NCBI GenBank assembly: GCA_013115135.1
Contig: JABANP010000140.1
Coordinates: 51,710-115,709, forward strand
Direction: 5' to 3'
DNA: 64,000 bases
Source of the DNA: Perkinsus olseni
Lineage: Eukaryota > Perkinsozoa > Perkinsida > Perkinsidae
How positions within the stretch are numbered: the first letter of the stretch is position 1; every line of letters starts with the position of its first letter. Both the position numbers and the translations under genes were made by a program. The notes beneath the pieces are model-generated. The model made no database searches, had not been told where the DNA came from, and saw only the letters and a program-made list of their open reading frames with translations. Of the stretch, positions 11,147 through 24,900 are shown piece by piece.

Positions 11147-12490
11147 ATGGTTTCTACCACGCTTCCCAGCGACATCTCCGATCGTTTGGCGGAAGCCGTC
11201 GGCAAGTTCGAGACTCCCAGAGAGGTGATGATTAAGGTGAAGGACGACTTCCTGGAGGAGATGAAGCTCGGTTGGGAGGCCGGTCAGGGTGCTGGTGCCC
11301 CTTCTGAGGCATCCAGCGTTAAGATGCTTACTTCTCATATTAATGTGCTCCCTCGTGGTCACGAGACTGGCATCTACTACGCCCTCGATCTTGGTGGAAC
11401 TAATCTCCGTGTTCTTCGTGTCGTGCTTAGCTCCGACAAGAAACCCGAGATTGCCGAGAACAGGAAGCCCATCCCGCACGAGGTTATGAATGGCACCGCT
11501 GAGGATCTCTTCGGCTTCATCGCCGCTACCGCCAAGGAGCTTACTGATAAGTTCCATGATGATGATCTCATGCCCGCTGGTTTCACTTTCTCTTTCCCTA
11601 TGAGCCAGTCTGCCATTAACCATGGTAAATTGATCGAGTGGACTAAGGGCTTCTCCGCCACCGGTGTTGTCGGTGAGGACCCTGCTGAGTTGCTCAACAA
11701 TGCCTTCAAGGAGCAAGACGTTCCGATTTATGTTGCTGCTTTGTGTAACGATACCGTCGGAACTCTTATGACTTGCTCTTATGAGTTCGAGGGCTGTGGT
11801 ACTTGCAGAGTTGGTATGATCATTGGTACTGGTACCAATGCCGCCTACTCCGATCCTACTCTCGGCAACTTGGTCGTCAACACTGAGTGGGGTGGATATA
11901 GCTTCAGGAACGTCCCCTCCGTCCTCAACTGCTACGATGAGGCTGTAGACAGGTCTTCCCCTAACAAGGGCAAGCAGTACTTCGAGAAGACGATCTCCGG
12001 TATGTACTTGGGCGAGTTGACCCGTTTGGCCACCCTTGATGTTCTCAAGGGTTACTCTGCTCACTTGCCTGATTTCCTCAACGAGTCTGGCCTTGACACC
12101 AAGTACGTGTGCGCCGCTTTGGAAGGCGAGAATCTCGGCTGCGATGACGAGGTTATTATGACTGTTTTCCGTGGTATTGGTGAAGCCGTTCTCGAGCGTA
12201 GTGCTCGCCTTTGCGCCTCCGCTCTTTCGGCTGTTGCTCAGAAGTGCAACATCATGGATAGCGAGAAGCGTCACATGCGCGAGGTTTGCATTGTTCATGG
12301 CATGCCCAGGTCTTTGACCATTGGTGTTGACGGTTCTCTCTACCAGAAGGGTTACCGTTATCCTCAGCGTTTGGATGATGCCTTCGCCATGATTATCGGC
12401 AAGTCCGCCGCTTCCTTGGTCCACACTGTTCATAGTAGTGATGGATCTGGTGTCGGTGCCGCCCTTGTTGCCGCTGCCGTGTCTCGATAA
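11147..12490 (+). CDS. Hexokinase/glucokinase, tandem copy 1
   Basis: An intact, intronless 447-residue single-domain hexokinase that phosphorylates glucose or related hexoses with ATP at the entry of glycolysis, in the cytosol. Motifs in order: phosphate-1 loop LDLGGTNLRVLRV (about 82-94), FSFPMSQ and the sugar-binding EWTKGF (about 150-170), catalytic Asp in CNDTVGT (about 202-208), IIGTGTNAAY, NTEWGGY with the sugar-contacting Glu, GMYLGELTRL, the adenosine region TIGVDGSLY (about 390) and GSGVGAALVAAA near the end. The length fits the ~50 kDa fungal/protist type. Codons are strongly T- or C-ending (GGT, GCT, CTC), suggesting high expression. Residues 224-250 share a converted DNA tract with copy 2. 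The start is supported by equal length with copy 2. Confidence 0.95.
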   Translation: MVSTTLPSDISDRLAEAVGKFETPREVMIKVKDDFLEEMKLGWEAGQGAGAPSEASSVKMLTSHINVLPRGHETGIYYALDLGGTNLRVLRVVLSSDKKPEIAENRKPIPHEVMNGTAEDLFGFIAATAKELTDKFHDDDLMPAGFTFSFPMSQSAINHGKLIEWTKGFSATGVVGEDPAELLNNAFKEQDVPIYVAALCNDTVGTLMTCSYEFEGCGTCRVGMIIGTGTNAAYSDPTLGNLVVNTEWGGYSFRNVPSVLNCYDEAVDRSSPNKGKQYFEKTISGMYLGELTRLATLDVLKGYSAHLPDFLNESGLDTKYVCAALEGENLGCDDEVIMTVFRGIGEAVLERSARLCASALSAVAQKCNIMDSEKRHMREVCIVHGMPRSLTIGVDGSLYQKGYRYPQRLDDAFAMIIGKSAASLVHTVHSSDGSGVGAALVAAAVSR

Positions 12491-13455
12491 ATTCTAAGGA
12501 CTGCCTGATCGTCTACTCTTATCACCATCATTGTCGTGGTGGTGGTAGGGGTTGGTGATGATCAGCGTATCCCTAGTTGAGTACTGTAACTGGCGATAGA
12601 TTGTGTTACCTTGATCATCAGGCCATCACTGTTGATCAGGATAATGTTGTACTCTTGTAATTTATCTACATCTCCGCATAAATAGTAGTACCATGGTTTC
12701 CCTCGGATGTGTGCCGTCTTATCAGCTGTTATGGCGATGGTAAAGTTACCTGCCTACTGCACTCAGTCCGTATCTTCGATGAGAGGTGGCCGATGTTGCT
12801 GCTGTTCATATAGTTGACAACTTGAATGACGTCGGCCCCTCTTGTCTTGGCTAGCGGACATCTGTTACTCTTGTTTGTTTATAGTAAAGAGTCGTATAAG
12901 TACTACTGCTGCTGCTACTACTACTGCGATCCTCATTGAACAACATCACTTCTTCGTTAGCGCTCGTCTAACGTGTAGGATGTCATCATCAGAGACCGTA
13001 CATTCATCATCTTACCAAGTGCCACTTCAGAGTTGTGTTGGAGGTTGTGTTAATGAGAAGGGTTTACTGGCGTTGTGCAACACGGTCGGGCTAGATGTAC
13101 GGCTCCTCGGAGCAGCTAGCTTCATGCGAAACTGCTCGTCTATCGGATATTGTACCGTAGGAGTTCCATCATCAGGCGGGTGGCTGCTGTTAAGGGAGTA
13201 TGCATAGAGTGCGGCGTTTTCTGGCCTTGCTAGTCCTGTGGTAGTATCATTCAGCGCTGATCGAAGTACTTGCTCCTTCGCGGTTTCCAAACCCTATATG
13301 CTGATAGTCTTGCTGAGTGAACCGCTGAGCATGGCTGTTGGAGAGTGTGTTTACGAGTCTGAGTCTGATAGTAGCTATCACGCAGAATGCTCGTTCTTGT
13401 TTTTATCAGAATCTTCATCTCATTGGGTAGGCGAGTTTTACTCTCTTTACGGTTA
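12491..13455. other. Spacer between the hexokinases
   Basis: Holds the 3' end of copy 1 and the promoter of copy 2. GGTGGTGGTA-type and CTGCTGCTACTACTACTG simple repeats occur near 12530 and 12903. No gene is supported. Confidence 0.4.
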
Positions 13456-14799
13456 ATGACCGATTCCAACTCGGCAGTGTCTCAGCGTCTGGATGAGGTC
13501 TTGGACAAGTTCGACGTACCGGCGCCGACGCTGGTAGAGATGAAGGATGATTTCCTGCGTGAAATGCGAGCTGGCTGGGAGGCTGGTAAGGGCCTCGGAG
13601 CTCCTTCGGACGTGTCCAGTATCAAGATGCTCAACACACACATCGACGTCCTTCCCCGTGGCTATGAGAAGGGTGTATATTACGCATTGGATCTGGGAGG
13701 TACCTACCTCAGGGTCCTCAGAGTCGTCCTCGGCCACGGAGAGAAGCCGGAAGTAGCCGAGCACCGCAAGCCTATACCGAAGGGTGTCATGAGTAGTACT
13801 TCGGATGACCTGTTCGACTTCATAGCAGTCACAGCGAAGGAGATGACGGACAAGTTCGAGGATGAGGGCGTCATCCCCGCTGGCTTCACATTCTCGTTTC
13901 CTATGAGCCAAGAGACCATCAATCGCGGTACCCTGGTCGAGTGGACGAAAGGCTTTTCGACTGCGGGGGTGGTTGGGGAGGACCCCGCTGCCCTGCTCAC
14001 AAAAGCGATGGAGAAACGAGGCGTCCCGATCTACGTTGCAGCCTTGTGTAACGATACTGTCGGAACTCTCATGACCTGCGCTTATCAGTTCGAAGGGTGC
14101 GGTACCTGCAAGATAGGCATGATCATTGGTACTGGTACCAATGCCGCTTACTCTGATCCTACTCTCGGCAACTTGGTCGTCAACACCGAGTGGGGTGGAT
14201 ACAATTTCAGGAATGTCCAGAAGGTTCTCAATGAGTATGACCATGCCGTTGATGAGGCCTCTCCGAACCCGGGCAAGCAGTTGTATGAAAAAACCATATC
14301 GGGCATGTACCTCGGTGAGCTCACTCGACTCGCCTGTCTGGATGTTCTCAAGGACTACTCGCCTGGCAAGCAGCTGCCTGACTTCCTCACCAAAGGTCCG
14401 CTGGACTCGAAGTTCGTGTGTGCAGCGTTGGAGGAGGACGGCTTCGAGTGTGATGATGAAGTTGTTAGAATTGTTTTCCGAACCATTGGCGATGCGGTGG
14501 TTGAGAGAAGTGCCAACTTGTGTGCCGCTGGGCTGGCTGCTGTGGCTGAGAAGTGTGGCATCGGCCGCGAGAACAAGCGGCACATGCGGGAGGTCTGTGT
14601 AGACCATGGCATGCCCCGATGTCTAACTATTGGAGTTGATGGTTCTCTCTATCTCAAAGGCTACCATTACCCAGAGCGTCTTGCGATGGCCTTCAGCAAA
14701 ATTGTTGGTGACGTCATGGCCTCGCTCATCCATACCGTTCACAGCAGTGATGGTTCGGGTGTGGGAGCGGCTTTAATGGCTGCGGCAGTTTCTCAGTGA
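13456..14799 (+). CDS. Hexokinase/glucokinase, tandem copy 2
   Basis: A paralogue of 11147-12490 with the same 447 residues when started at 13456 (MTDSNSAVSQRLDEV). The open frame extends to 13387, but those 23 extra residues have no counterpart in copy 1. All hexokinase motifs are kept: LDLGGTYLRV (Tyr in place of the usual Asn/Phe), FSFPMSQ, EWTKGF, CNDTVGT with the catalytic Asp, IIGTGTNAAY, NTEWGGY, GMYLGELTRL, TIGVDGSLY and GSGVGAAL. Enzymatically competent by inspection. Codon choice is more mixed than in copy 1, suggesting lower or different expression. Only 164 bp separate its stop from the MCM6 start, so genes here can be very close. Confidence 0.93.
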   Translation: MTDSNSAVSQRLDEVLDKFDVPAPTLVEMKDDFLREMRAGWEAGKGLGAPSDVSSIKMLNTHIDVLPRGYEKGVYYALDLGGTYLRVLRVVLGHGEKPEVAEHRKPIPKGVMSSTSDDLFDFIAVTAKEMTDKFEDEGVIPAGFTFSFPMSQETINRGTLVEWTKGFSTAGVVGEDPAALLTKAMEKRGVPIYVAALCNDTVGTLMTCAYQFEGCGTCKIGMIIGTGTNAAYSDPTLGNLVVNTEWGGYNFRNVQKVLNEYDHAVDEASPNPGKQLYEKTISGMYLGELTRLACLDVLKDYSPGKQLPDFLTKGPLDSKFVCAALEEDGFECDDEVVRIVFRTIGDAVVERSANLCAAGLAAVAEKCGIGRENKRHMREVCVDHGMPRCLTIGVDGSLYLKGYHYPERLAMAFSKIVGDVMASLIHTVHSSDGSGVGAALMAAAVSQ

Positions 14800-14963
14800 T
14801 GGCGCTCTTCTCTGCGTCCAAAGCGTATTGTCTTCCCTGTAGTATGTATTATAACCCTTGCAGTTGCCTGAGGCGTTGTGGCCTTGCGCGTTGTGTTCAT
14901 GTCAATGTTGTCGCATGCTGCTGAGGGTTCGTTCAGGGTTGACAGCAAGTTCAACTCTCCAGC

Positions 14964-18857
<3,894 letters not shown>

Positions 18858-20631
18858 GGTGTGCTGCTGATGCTTCCGTAATCGTCATGGTTTCATTTTG
18901 CATGCAAGAGAATGAGGAAGTTGTGTTCCTCAAGTATAAAATTAATCGTGGATGAGTCCGAAAAGGGTAACCAACAGCACGCTCAGTTATGTCGCGTGCA
19001 TGCAGTGCGACATCGGTTTCGACGTGCAGCCGCGCTCAAGGCACGGCACTCAATATTGGTAATATTCGGACTCGATTATAGGAGAACTCGGACCGAGCTC
19101 GACCGTCGAGCTTTGACGTCCTCAAACAAATCACTGAATCGTTTATGAGCAAGTCGCTGCAACATGGATAGCAAGACGGAGATCGAGCGACAATCTCCGC
19201 TCGCTTGAGGACATATTCCACGCTCGTTCGGTAATATTCTTACCGTAAGAATCTTACGAAGCAGCGGAGTGCACAGATTACGCGTGATTCACGTTTCTCG
19301 ATGGAAGGTTCCTTCAACCCTATCGTCTCTCAGGCTGATCGGTTGGTGAAAGAGCCATGGGCCGCGGCATGGAACACCCCAGAGGCGAAGTTGTTTACTC
19401 TAATGTGGCAACATTGAGAGTCCCAAGGCCCGTAGATAAACAGGAAGCTCTATCGCAATTTCGAGCTTCCTATTCACTAACTTCGAAAATATCACCCAAT
19501 CCAAATTGAACTCCGGAAGGACTACTCAGAGTCGAGCAAAAATGATGGTTCCAGCTTGGTGCATCCCACGTCGCTCACCACCGCAATTTGATAGCCATGT
19601 CGTACAACCATTGGTCGAAGGGGCGTGGTCTGATGTCCTCACCGAATCCTTGTGTGAGTTGACTCGGCTAGTCCTGCAAGTGCCTCATCTATCTAACGCT
19701 GTTGCAGCAACAGTGTTGCTTCCTCGCTGCTATTCATAGTCAATGGCGTTGATTCAACGCGGAATTAGTAGACGAAGTCTCATCCCGAGCTTACTCTGTC
19801 GGGGTGTGATAGGAGGCCCTCCGAACCTGCTCCTGCTGGTTAAGCTATAACAGCTCAAGGGCTCGCAATATTCTTACGTGTACTTCGACGGTCACTATCT
19901 ACCTCTTGTTGATGATGGTGGTGCCTTTGCCCGTGCGAAGTAGACAGCAACTGGCGGGCGCCGAAGACTTTAGCTCAGCTCATGTGTATCTGCGTCAAAG
20001 GATCCGTTCGAAAATTCTTTCGAATATAAAAGTTGCTGGCCCTCTGTAACCTTGTCGGCCCCCGTGCGAGTACTATCTCATACCCAGATCTGCCTAAAGG
20101 AATGGTTCGCGAGAGTTCTTCTCATCGTCTCCCCATAGTACCTATAGACGGCTCGATCACGACTACGAGCATATTGGTCCACAGCGGAAATGAGCTATGC
20201 ACGCATGCACAAGGCGCTGTAGGCGCATAAGGAAACACCGTGTCTCAGACACGGCTATCAGTCCGGAGATGAGCAAACTTTGACTAGCTGGGTATTAGCT
20301 GAGTGCTAACGTTCTGTCACTCATCTGCTGTCGCTCCAACTAACCTGCATGAGTTTCACACTCGCAAGATTTCCCTCTTGTTCTGCACCTCCGCACTCGC
20401 GTGCATAAGTACGCGTTGTAGGTCACGCTATAGATCAGGGTCGTGTCCCAATCACCGCAATCAGTATCTCAACTCGTCAAGCTCTTCTGATTTACACTCA
20501 GTACCGATTCGCCGTGCAGCACTGAAGAATCCGTGCACCCAGCCCAACCACTCCATGCTAACTGCTTGCAGCAAATCCCTTTGCATGCTCCTGTTGTCCA
20601 TAGCGGTATTCTTTTATAAACCATACTATCC
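18858..20631. other. Intergenic DNA with palindromes
   Basis: No supported gene on either strand. It contains a 17-nt palindrome ATTCTTAC-c-GTAAGAAT at 19236-19252, overlapping CGTAA...TTACG, and CCGTGTC-tca-GACACGG at 20238-20254. A TATAAA box lies at 20615-20620, close to the next gene. Confidence 0.45.
20615..20620 (+). promoter_or_regulatory. TATAAA element before secreted-protein gene
   Basis: TATAAA 12 nt before the ATG at 20632. The paralogue at 28072 has TATAAA at 28055-28060, again 12 nt from its ATG, while the decayed copy at 32428 has TATGCC at the same place. The spacing is too short for a classical TATA box unless leaders are tiny or trans-spliced, so it may be a leader element instead. 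Confidence 0.35.
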
Positions 20632-21009
20632 ATGAGCTCCGTCTCTGCCTTCGCTGGCCGTTTGGTGGCCGCTATCATTATTGGTCTACTCGCTCTTGAA
20701 GTCGAGGCCGGCCCTAGTGGTACCTACTGTGGCAGCATTCTCATACTCCATGTAACCATGGACTTCGGAGATGACACCTTCGACGTCGACGCGAAGCTCT
20801 TAAACAAACATGTCTCAGCCAAGGGGGTGAGCTACACCTTGCCCAACCCGACCACTATTAAGGTGAACGTCGACGACCCGAACCTTAAGAAGGCACTCTC
20901 TGACCTGGGAAACCCCCTTCCCGTATCGGACTTGGCGACCCTGGGCTATGCCAACAATGAGATCAAGGCCTCTACAGGTAAATATAGCCTGACTCTAACG
21001 AAGTGCTAG
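20632..21009 (+). CDS. Small secreted protein, founder-like member of local family
   Basis: 125 residues, single exon. An N-terminal signal peptide (MSSVSAFAGRL then an Ala/Ile/Leu core ending VEA at about residue 26) is followed by G-PSG-YC, a segment with GDDTFDVDA near residue 45, VSYTL, a VNVDDP stretch, the block SDLATLGYANNEIKAS near 103-115, and a last-residue Cys (LTLTKC). All relatives in this window keep TFDF/TFDV, P-F/L-D, YAN-[EDQ]I-A and the terminal Cys, so the two conserved cysteines (about 33 and the last) may pair. No known family recognised; extracellular location is inferred from the signal peptide. The downstream DNA is shared with the 28072 and 32428 copies and contains a conserved hairpin. 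Confidence 0.75.
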   Translation: MSSVSAFAGRLVAAIIIGLLALEVEAGPSGTYCGSILILHVTMDFGDDTFDVDAKLLNKHVSAKGVSYTLPNPTTIKVNVDDPNLKKALSDLGNPLPVSDLATLGYANNEIKASTGKYSLTLTKC

Positions 21010-21117
21010 ATTCTCGATGGTAATCAAGATCCCGTTAAGATGGTACTCGGCTCATATCGAGTCTGCGGTGCGGCTGCGCATACTGCAGATCTTTTTCTTG
21101 ACCAACTGGTGGCTACT

Positions 21118-21152
21118 GTTGGTGATACCGACTTCATGTTGGTGTCACCAAC
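21118..21152 (+). other. Conserved downstream hairpin, copy 1
   Basis: GTTGGTGATACC pairs with GGTGTCACCAAC through 12 bp (one T-G wobble) around an 11-nt loop. It lies 109 nt after the stop of the gene at 20632. The same element follows the related genes at 28570-28604 and 32886-32920. Likely a 3'-UTR structure. Confidence 0.65.
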
Positions 21153-21781
21153 CACGTAAGTTGTTTCGATACTCTGCGCAGTATCGTGTGATATTCCGAT
21201 GTGGTCGCATGATGCGACTCACATCGGTGCACAAGCTGCCTCAGCGCACGAGCAGCTGCTTTGTAGTGGCTTACTTGCTTTTGAGGAGCTGTCTCGCCTC
21301 ACATTTTGCTCCCCCATAGTTCAGCTTCCGTCGGTCTTTGGTTGATAAAAAGTATGGAAGAGAGGAGTTCTGAGAATAACCAGCATCGAACGATTAGCGA
21401 CATAAGCTATCAAGGGCCATACCAAGGGCTTAGTTGTTGATGCCTGGTGTAACGCTCTACAATAATCACTCCGAAGAGCCATCTCGGCCCAAGGTTTCGC
21501 TCGATCCCTCCGTTGCGTTATTCCGAACAGGATAACCAGCGGTCAACCCGTGCGTCTGGCTCATGACCCTAACGAAGGCGCTGTCACTGCAGGCTTGCAT
21601 CATCCAGGCGCGCTGTTAGAGTTGTTAGTAGAGCCGTCCAGGTTCGGCGCCCCAATGTATATGCGTACACATCTGAAGTTGATCGATCATTACGAGTCAG
21701 CTATTCTCGTAGTTGCCCCTTGTCATATATTGGCTCTTTCCGGCCTATCGTGTTCGTCAATCGCGGACTGGTCCTACTATC

Positions 21782-21786
21782 GTTAG
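21782..21786 (+). other. Target-site duplication, left copy
   Basis: GTTAG directly before the 5' LTR; the same five bases follow the 3' LTR at 25893-25897. This is the footprint of retroviral-type integration. Confidence 0.9.
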
Positions 21787-21962
21787 TGTTATACCAGTCT
21801 AGTCGGTCCCATTATGCGCTCTTCCGGCATTTCTCCTGCATAGCTATGAATGTGACTACTTCAGTGCAGGATAGATTAAGAGCAGGTTTCGTCACTCTTT
21901 GGAGACCTGTGTTCATCAGCAGTCTTTGGGGCGCTTACCTGAACGAACTCGATATCACAACA
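21787..21962 (+). repeat. 5' long terminal repeat
   Basis: 176 bp, TG...CA, matching 25717-25892 base for base on inspection. Very short for an LTR. Confidence 0.95.
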
Positions 21963-21965
21963 ACT

Positions 21966-21981
21966 TGGTACTGGAACCGAG
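21966..21981 (+). other. Candidate primer binding site
   Basis: TGGTACTGGAACCGAG begins 3 nt after the 5' LTR and starts with the TGG expected to pair with a tRNA CCA end. The matching tRNA cannot be named from sequence alone. Confidence 0.5.
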
Positions 21982-21984
21982 AAT

Positions 21985-24900
21985 ATGAGCGTTAACGAGG
22001 CGTCCGAGCATACATCACTTTGCCCAACATTTCGCGGCCTACCAGAGTCGGATAGAGGTGATACGGGGAAGTCTCTCGAAATCTTCCTCCGTCGATTTGA
22101 AACCTGCTTGGAAATAAAAGGGGTGATCCCCCCTGTAGACGTTAACGATGCTGAGGCTCGTCAACGCTATCAACATAAGCGAGTAGGGCTGTTAAAAGCC
22201 GCCCTTAAGGATCAAGCGGCCGCGTTGGTGTATAGTCTCCCTCCAGAAGCCCAATCTGATTATGAATTGGTTACACAGGCCTTGCGAACGGCATACGGAT
22301 TAGACTGTCTGGAGGCGTATAATCGCTTCAAGTCCCGTAAAATGACCGCCGCCGAGAACGTCGAGTCGTACATTGCCCTGCTCCGTCATGATCTGGCCTG
22401 TTGTTTACCTACGGTAACGAGAGAGGCGATATTGAAGCTTCCATTGAGGCATTCCTCTACAGGAATGCCCCAAACTTTGCTCAGTGCGTTGGGGCCACCT
22501 GTAGCGCAATGTGTAGAGAAGAATCACTATAAGCTTCCTTCGTGCGATGTAGTCGAAGAACGCCTGGGTTCTAAAGTCGTATCGGTTACTTTGGATGCTC
22601 CGGACTGCTGGGCCCGTAGAGAACCAGTCTTCGACGACGAGCACAACAAGGAAGAGACCTATCGGTGGGTAGTGGGATGGAAATGGAAACCACGAGATGA
22701 TGAGGTGATATCGGGCCCATCTTATGTTCCGGGCCCTCAAGAGCTGCCAAATCTTCTGAATAAACTCTCCGAAAAGGAGTATGCTGATCTGGTCGCTGAA
22801 TTACGTTCCTGGGTGGATCGAGGTTGGCTGGTGCCGGTCGCAGATGATGAGAAACATAAAGTCCGAGCTATTTTACCGGTAATTCCGGTGCTGACTCCGC
22901 ATCGGAGCACTAAGGCCCGACCTACATTGAATTTTCAGAAGATCAACAGCTACTCGGTTAAAGCAGTTGACCCAGCAGCAGCAAGTTGCCCAGACTCATT
23001 GCGAGTATGGCGGCAATTTCAAGAAGGATTGGTGGTTGATATTTCCAAAGCCTACCCATCCCTATATCTATCGGAGCCGTTAACATGGTATCAATGTTTG
23101 TACCTTCGTCTGGACGGTCGCGACAAGCCCGGTTGTCTGTTTCGACTGCGGCGGCTAGGCTTCGGCCATTCGTCTAGTCCTCGGATTCTTAAATGTGTGT
23201 TGGATTACATTTTAGGACCAGATGCGGTCCAGTCTGTTCAGCCTAGTGATCTCCCATCTTTGTCGGTAGAGGAGTCGCTCTTGAGAACCGGCCCGGTGTC
23301 GGCGGAATTCAGTCGCGATGCGGTTCCTAAGCATTATAAATATTTTGATGATATCCTAGTTCCCGTTCAGCATGTAGCAGAGCGTGAACAGGCGCGTAAA
23401 AATGTTGAGGTTATACGTTCTATTTTACAATCCAATAACCTATATACCAAACCCCCGAGCTTCTTAGACGGCTCGAGGCTTCTGGGTTTGGAGGTTCGAC
23501 GGAGTGCCGATGGTCAGCTATATTGGAAAAGGAGGGTATCTTTGGCAACTCTCCTCGAGATCGAGCATAAGTTGATAGATGACCCTACCAGTCTTACCGC
23601 AAAAGATATATCGTCTTGGCTGGGTTCATTGGCCTCTCACCTACCGGTTCTGCGATGGTTACGCCCTACGGTAGCCATCGGTAAACGACTCCTCGGGCGG
23701 TCTATCGGGTCGGATTATTCTCGCTGGAACGAGTCCCCGGCTCCGAATATCATCTCTTATTGCAGTCAAATCTGCAAAGAACTCCGGTCCCGAGGTGATC
23801 CCGCACGAGGACGGTGGCAGTTACCCCCGATTACCGAGCAAGTATGGTGCTATGTAGATTGCTCTGATATAGCCATTGGTGTAACTTTAACCACCCCTCA
23901 GAATGAGGTATTATTTGATATGACCGCCCTGCGTACGCCCGATAAAGATTCAATTCGGGCTACGACTCATATAAATTGCGGGGAGCTCGAAGCATGTATT
24001 TTGGGAATAGAGGTGCTTGTCCGTTTTAATTATACCAACGCCGTTATCTACTGCGACTCTACTGCTGCTACTAAATGGCTACAAGCGTTGATAGACAAGC
24101 AAAAAATACATGTTAGTGGTATCTATAAATTATTAGTCACCAGAAGGCTCGCCCTCTTAAGATCACTACTGGCCCAATACCCATTATCGTTGAAGGTATG
24201 CCAAGTGCGGTCTCAAAATAATTTAGCTGATGTAGTGACACGAGTATGCTTCAACTTCGATGCCTACGTGACCAAAACTGCCAACTCAGACCTACTAGCC
24301 TTTACTCCAAGGCTGGGGGGCGAAGTAGACGAGAAGAAGTGGTGGCCATCGCCGAACGAGATCCAGGAGGCGCAAGGAGACGATGAACTTCAATACTATG
24401 GAGGTTTGCCTGTCCTACCGGTATCACTACATCGAAGTGTCATTTTGAATCTCCACAGTTTTATGTTACATGCCGGTGAGAAGGCCGTCCGAGAGGTGGT
24501 GAAGAGATATTATTATGTACCTAATCTAACTTCGGCGATTCATGAGGCGCTGCAATATTGTGATGATGAACGGTGCGTTCGTGAACGCGCTAAGAAAACG
24601 ATAATCGACACCACTTCTCCGCGGCGTTTGGCGACGACGATATGGTCAACTGTGGCCGCTGATGTTACATATATTGATGGTCGAGGGTGTTTGATAGCTG
24701 TAGATGAGTACAGCCGATTCGCTTCGGGGCGACCTGTCCAAAGCGAGGCATCGCATTGGTTGTGGAAGGCATTATGCTCTATATTTAATGATCCTTTACT
24801 TGGGTGGCCAGTTTATTTACGCTGTGATAGAGGAGCGGGGTTTCTCGCTCTAAAGCATAGGCTGAGAGAGCGGGGTGTAGTCCTGGTAGCTACGAGTGGG

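Noticed and set aside
11105..12433. 442-codon antisense ORF over hexokinase 1 (and 384 codons over hexokinase 2, 13453-14607)
   Set aside because: The sense strand has all hexokinase motifs. Long antisense frames arise from the gene's codon bias, and the two antisense products lack any recognisable domain.
13387..13455. N-terminal extension of hexokinase 2 (hydrophobic 23 residues)
   Set aside because: It could mimic a signal anchor, but the internal Met gives exactly the same length as copy 1, and the extension has no counterpart there.
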